A DNA stretch of 64,000 bases from Acrocarpospora pleiomorpha (GTDB taxonomy: Bacteria; Actinomycetota; Actinomycetes; Streptosporangiales; Streptosporangiaceae), in the NCBI RefSeq assembly GCF_009687885.1, contig NZ_BLAF01000045.1:17010-81009 (forward strand), written 5' to 3'. Under the pieces are notes generated by a model, which was not told the DNA's origin, did no database searches, and was given only the letters and a program-made list of their open reading frames with translations. Numbering within the stretch: the first letter of the stretch is position 1; each line of letters opens with the position of its first letter. Below, one piece after another: positions 61,824-64,000 of the stretch. Position numbers and translations under genes: made by a program.

Positions 61824-62776
61824 TGTCACGTTTCCTTCTGCGCCGGGTCCTGTTCGGCGTGCTAGTGCTCTGGCTGGTCGCTACTACGGTTTTCCTGCTC
61901 TTCTTCGCCGGGCCCGCCGACACCGTCGCCCGGCGGCTGGCCGGGCCGCGCGCCCCGATCGAGGTGATCAACCAGATCAGGAACACGCTGGGGCTCGACC
62001 GGCCGCTGTGGGATCAGTACCTGTCCTTCCTGGGCAAGCTGCTCCACGGTGACCTGGGGGTCTCCTTCATCAGCCAGACTCCGGTGACCACGCTGATCGC
62101 GCAGAGCCTGCCCGGCACGCTCTGGCTCGTCTTCGGGGCGGCGGTGTTGTGGATGACGGCCGGGATCACCGGGGGAGTGCTCAGCGCGACCAGGCCGCGG
62201 GGGCTGCGAGACCGGGTCACGACCGTGATGGTGCTGGCCGGGATCTCGCTGCCGACGTTCGTGCTCGGCATGCTGATGATCTATCTGGCCCTGTCGGTGT
62301 TCCCCTGGTCGGGGCTCCAGCCGGGGCCGTACGTCTCGCCGCTCTGGGATTTCGCCGGGTTCCTGCAGGTCATGATCATGCCGTGGATCTGCCTGGCCGT
62401 CGTGCAGGCCGCTGTCTACGTCCGGCTCACCCGGGGATCCATGCTCGACACGCTCGGCGAGGACTACATTCGCACCGCCCGGGCCAAAGGCGCGCCGGAA
62501 CGGCGGGTCACCTACCGGCACGGGCTGCGCGCCGCGCTGACCCCGGTCGTCACGCAGTTCGGCGTGGACATCGGCACCCTGCTCGGCGGCGTCGTCGTCA
62601 CCGAGTCGGTCTTCGGCCTGCAGGGACTCGGCCAGCTCATGATCCGCTCGGTCCGGAACGGGGACCTGCCGGTGATCATCGGAGCGGCGATCCTGGCGTC
62701 GGCGTTCATCGTGATCGCCAACATCCTGGTGGACGTCGCCTACTCCTTCCTCGATCCGCGAGTCCGGCTGGCCTGA
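61823..62776 (+). CDS. dppB: Peptide ABC transporter permease, DppB type
   Basis: Partner permease (317 residues) with the typical RFLLRRVLFGVLVLWLVATT start. The extracytoplasmic region has GLDRPLWDQYLSFLGKLLHG. The EAA-like loop RTARAKGAPERRVTYRHGLR and the terminal DVAYSFLDPRVRLA are also typical. The start shares a base with the DppC stop (TGATG). It completes a full importer set of binding protein, two ATPases and two permeases. Confidence 0.94.
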   Translation: MSRFLLRRVLFGVLVLWLVATTVFLLFFAGPADTVARRLAGPRAPIEVINQIRNTLGLDRPLWDQYLSFLGKLLHGDLGVSFISQTPVTTLIAQSLPGTLWLVFGAAVLWMTAGITGGVLSATRPRGLRDRVTTVMVLAGISLPTFVLGMLMIYLALSVFPWSGLQPGPYVSPLWDFAGFLQVMIMPWICLAVVQAAVYVRLTRGSMLDTLGEDYIRTARAKGAPERRVTYRHGLRAALTPVVTQFGVDIGTLLGGVVVTESVFGLQGLGQLMIRSVRNGDLPVIIGAAILASAFIVIANILVDVAYSFLDPRVRLA

Positions 62777-62843
62777 AACTGTCACTCAGAGTCGCTAGGC
62801 TGTTGCGCACTGTTGATTTCTTCCGGTGGCAGGAGGCGATTCG

Positions 62844-63812
62844 GTGGCGGGGTTCCTGGCCCGGCGGCTGATCGGGTATGTGGTGCTGGTGGCCGTCGCC
62901 ACCAGCATGGCCTACCTGCTGGCCGCCGCCGCGCTGAACCCGCGCGCCAACTACGCCGAGCGTATGCCGCGCCCGCCCGAGACGGCGGTCGACGCGCAGC
63001 TCGCCGCCTACAATCTCAACGACAAGGAACCCCTGGCCACCCGCTACCTCACCTGGGCTGCGGGAGTGCTGCACGGCGATTTCGGCCGCGCCTGGAACGG
63101 CTCATCCGTGAACGAGGACCTCGGCCGCCGCGCCGGGGTGACGCTGCGCCTGGTCGTGGCCGGCCTGCTGCTCGGAGCGATCGCCGGCGTCGCAGTGGGC
63201 GCGTGCGCGGCCGTGGGGCAATACGGGTGGTTCGACCGCCTGTCGACCGTCGCGTCCTTCGGCGTGCTGGCGGTGCCCACCGTGGTCCTGGCCAACATGC
63301 TGATCATCGGCGCCGTCTGGTTCAACGAGCTGACCGGCGTAAAGATCTTCTTGGTCAGCGGCGAGTCCACCCCCGGCGTCGACTCCACGCTCGACCGCCT
63401 CCAGCACCTGGCCCTCCCCACCCTCACCCTCGCCCTCAGCATGGCCGCCGTCTTCAGCCGCTACCAGCGCAACATGCTCCTCGACGTCCTCGGCTCCGAC
63501 TTCGTCCGCACCGCCCGCGCCAAAGGCCTAACCCGCCGCACCGCCTACACCCGCCACGCCCTCCGCGTCGCGTTGATCCCCGTGGTCACCTACTTCGCCT
63601 TCACCTTCGGCGCCCTCCTCGTCGGAACCACAATCACCGAAACCATCTTCGGCTGGTACGGCCTAGGCCACCAACTAGTGGCCTCCATCCGCACGAACGA
63701 CGTCAACACCGTGGCCGCGATCAGCTGCCTGGCCGCCCTGGCCCTACTGGTTGCCGCCATCGCCGCAGACCTTCTGCAGGCAGCGCTTGACCCACGTGTG
63801 AGGACAACATGA
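62844..63812 (+). CDS. Second DppB-type peptide ABC permease
   Basis: Another DppB-class permease (322 residues) 67 bases after the first operon's DppB. The GTG at 62844 is chosen because AGGAGG lies seven bases upstream. It is divergent in sequence from the preceding DppB: the first periplasmic region contains NPRANYAERMPRPPETAV and a longer loop GESTPGVDSTLDRLQ. The EAA-like loop RTARAKGLTRRTAYTRHALR and the end DLLQAALDPRVRTT fit the family. It probably begins a second transporter whose other genes lie to the right. Confidence 0.92.
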   Translation: MAGFLARRLIGYVVLVAVATSMAYLLAAAALNPRANYAERMPRPPETAVDAQLAAYNLNDKEPLATRYLTWAAGVLHGDFGRAWNGSSVNEDLGRRAGVTLRLVVAGLLLGAIAGVAVGACAAVGQYGWFDRLSTVASFGVLAVPTVVLANMLIIGAVWFNELTGVKIFLVSGESTPGVDSTLDRLQHLALPTLTLALSMAAVFSRYQRNMLLDVLGSDFVRTARAKGLTRRTAYTRHALRVALIPVVTYFAFTFGALLVGTTITETIFGWYGLGHQLVASIRTNDVNTVAAISCLAALALLVAAIAADLLQAALDPRVRTT

Positions 63813-64000
63813 TGTCGGACGCGGTCACGGGAACCGCGTCCACAGCGCCGGATCCACGTGCCGGTGGTCGGCCAGGGCTGGATGGAGACCCCCACGGTTT
63901 CGTGGCTGGCGAGGTCGTGTGCCGGGAGGATTCCGGTTCCCTTGTGCTTTCGCGGTGGCGGGTTGTTCGTCGGCGGTTTGTGGGGTCTTGGGGTGGGCGG
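63809..64000 (+). CDS. DppC-type permease, N-terminal part (runs off right edge)
   Basis: First 64 codons of the next gene, starting in an ATGA overlap with the second DppB-type gene behind a GAGGA ribosome site (a second ATG follows directly). The visible part is a hydrophilic leader ending LVLSRWRVVRRRFVGSWGGR, the usual run-in to the first helix of DppC proteins. Identity rests on this motif and on position after a DppB gene. Confidence 0.7.
   Translation, partial: MMSDAVTGTASTAPDPRAGGRPGLDGDPHGFVAGEVVCREDSGSLVLSRWRVVRRRFVGSWGGR

Overview
The window is high-GC DNA with dense coding, many GTG/TTG starts and many 1-4 base stop/start overlaps. This is typical of a soil actinomycete. The mix of CUT1 sugar importers with no ATPase of their own, Ser/Thr kinases, LacI and ROK regulators and GC-rich type I-E CRISPR repeats suggests a filamentous form, perhaps the Streptosporangiales. 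That placement is an inference. No rRNA, tRNA, transposase or replication origin was seen.

Layout. (1) 1-8.6 kb is a galactan locus. A CUT1 importer and a LacI repressor lie on the minus strand. A GH42 beta-galactosidase and two secreted GH53 endo-galactanases lie divergently. Two TGTGAAC/GTTCACA operators sit between them. (2) 8.7-11.5 kb holds a NarL-type two-component pair, a methyltransferase and a small orphan ORF. (3) 11.7-19.9 kb is a second sugar operon: GH31 alpha-xylosidase, binding protein, two permeases and a secreted GH3. (4) 20-25.2 kb has two small TPR proteins and a 1076-residue TPR-CHAT protease that share a repeat unit. This is the best candidate for an undescribed system. 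(5) 25.3-32.3 kb has an MFS carrier and a run of two receptor-like Ser/Thr kinases plus a proline-rich membrane protein. All three carry the same kind of extracellular Cys/Trp domain. (6) 32.3-36.2 kb is an accessory patch: a Cys-rich protein, YCII, VOC and AraC genes, decayed type I-E CRISPR repeats on both sides of an AbiE toxin-antitoxin locus (antitoxin open, toxin broken), and an unknown ORF. (7) 36.3-37.7 kb is a soluble transhydrogenase gene. (8) 37.8-48 kb is a third sugar locus: LplB/YtcP-type importer, ROK regulator, cytoplasmic GH3, LacI regulator and GH1 beta-glucosidase. (9) 48-57 kb holds a TPR/membrane/flavin-split-barrel-like fusion, an esterase, a DHA2 drug exporter, DoxX, an isopenicillin-N-synthase-like oxygenase and a membrane-anchored double AAA ATPase. 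(10) 57.1-64 kb is an oligopeptide/nickel-type ABC operon (binding protein, two ATPases, C and B permeases) followed by a second B-C permease pair that runs off the right edge.

How the parts work together. Regions 1, 3 and 8 form an import-and-hydrolysis programme for plant cell-wall galactan and beta-linked, probably xylose-containing, oligosaccharides. All three importers lack an ATPase gene and presumably borrow a shared MsiK-type ATPase from elsewhere. A 27-base element upstream of the GH31 operon matches one in the ROK/importer intergenic region at 18 of 27 positions, in the same orientation to the gene. The ROK regulator may therefore control both loci.
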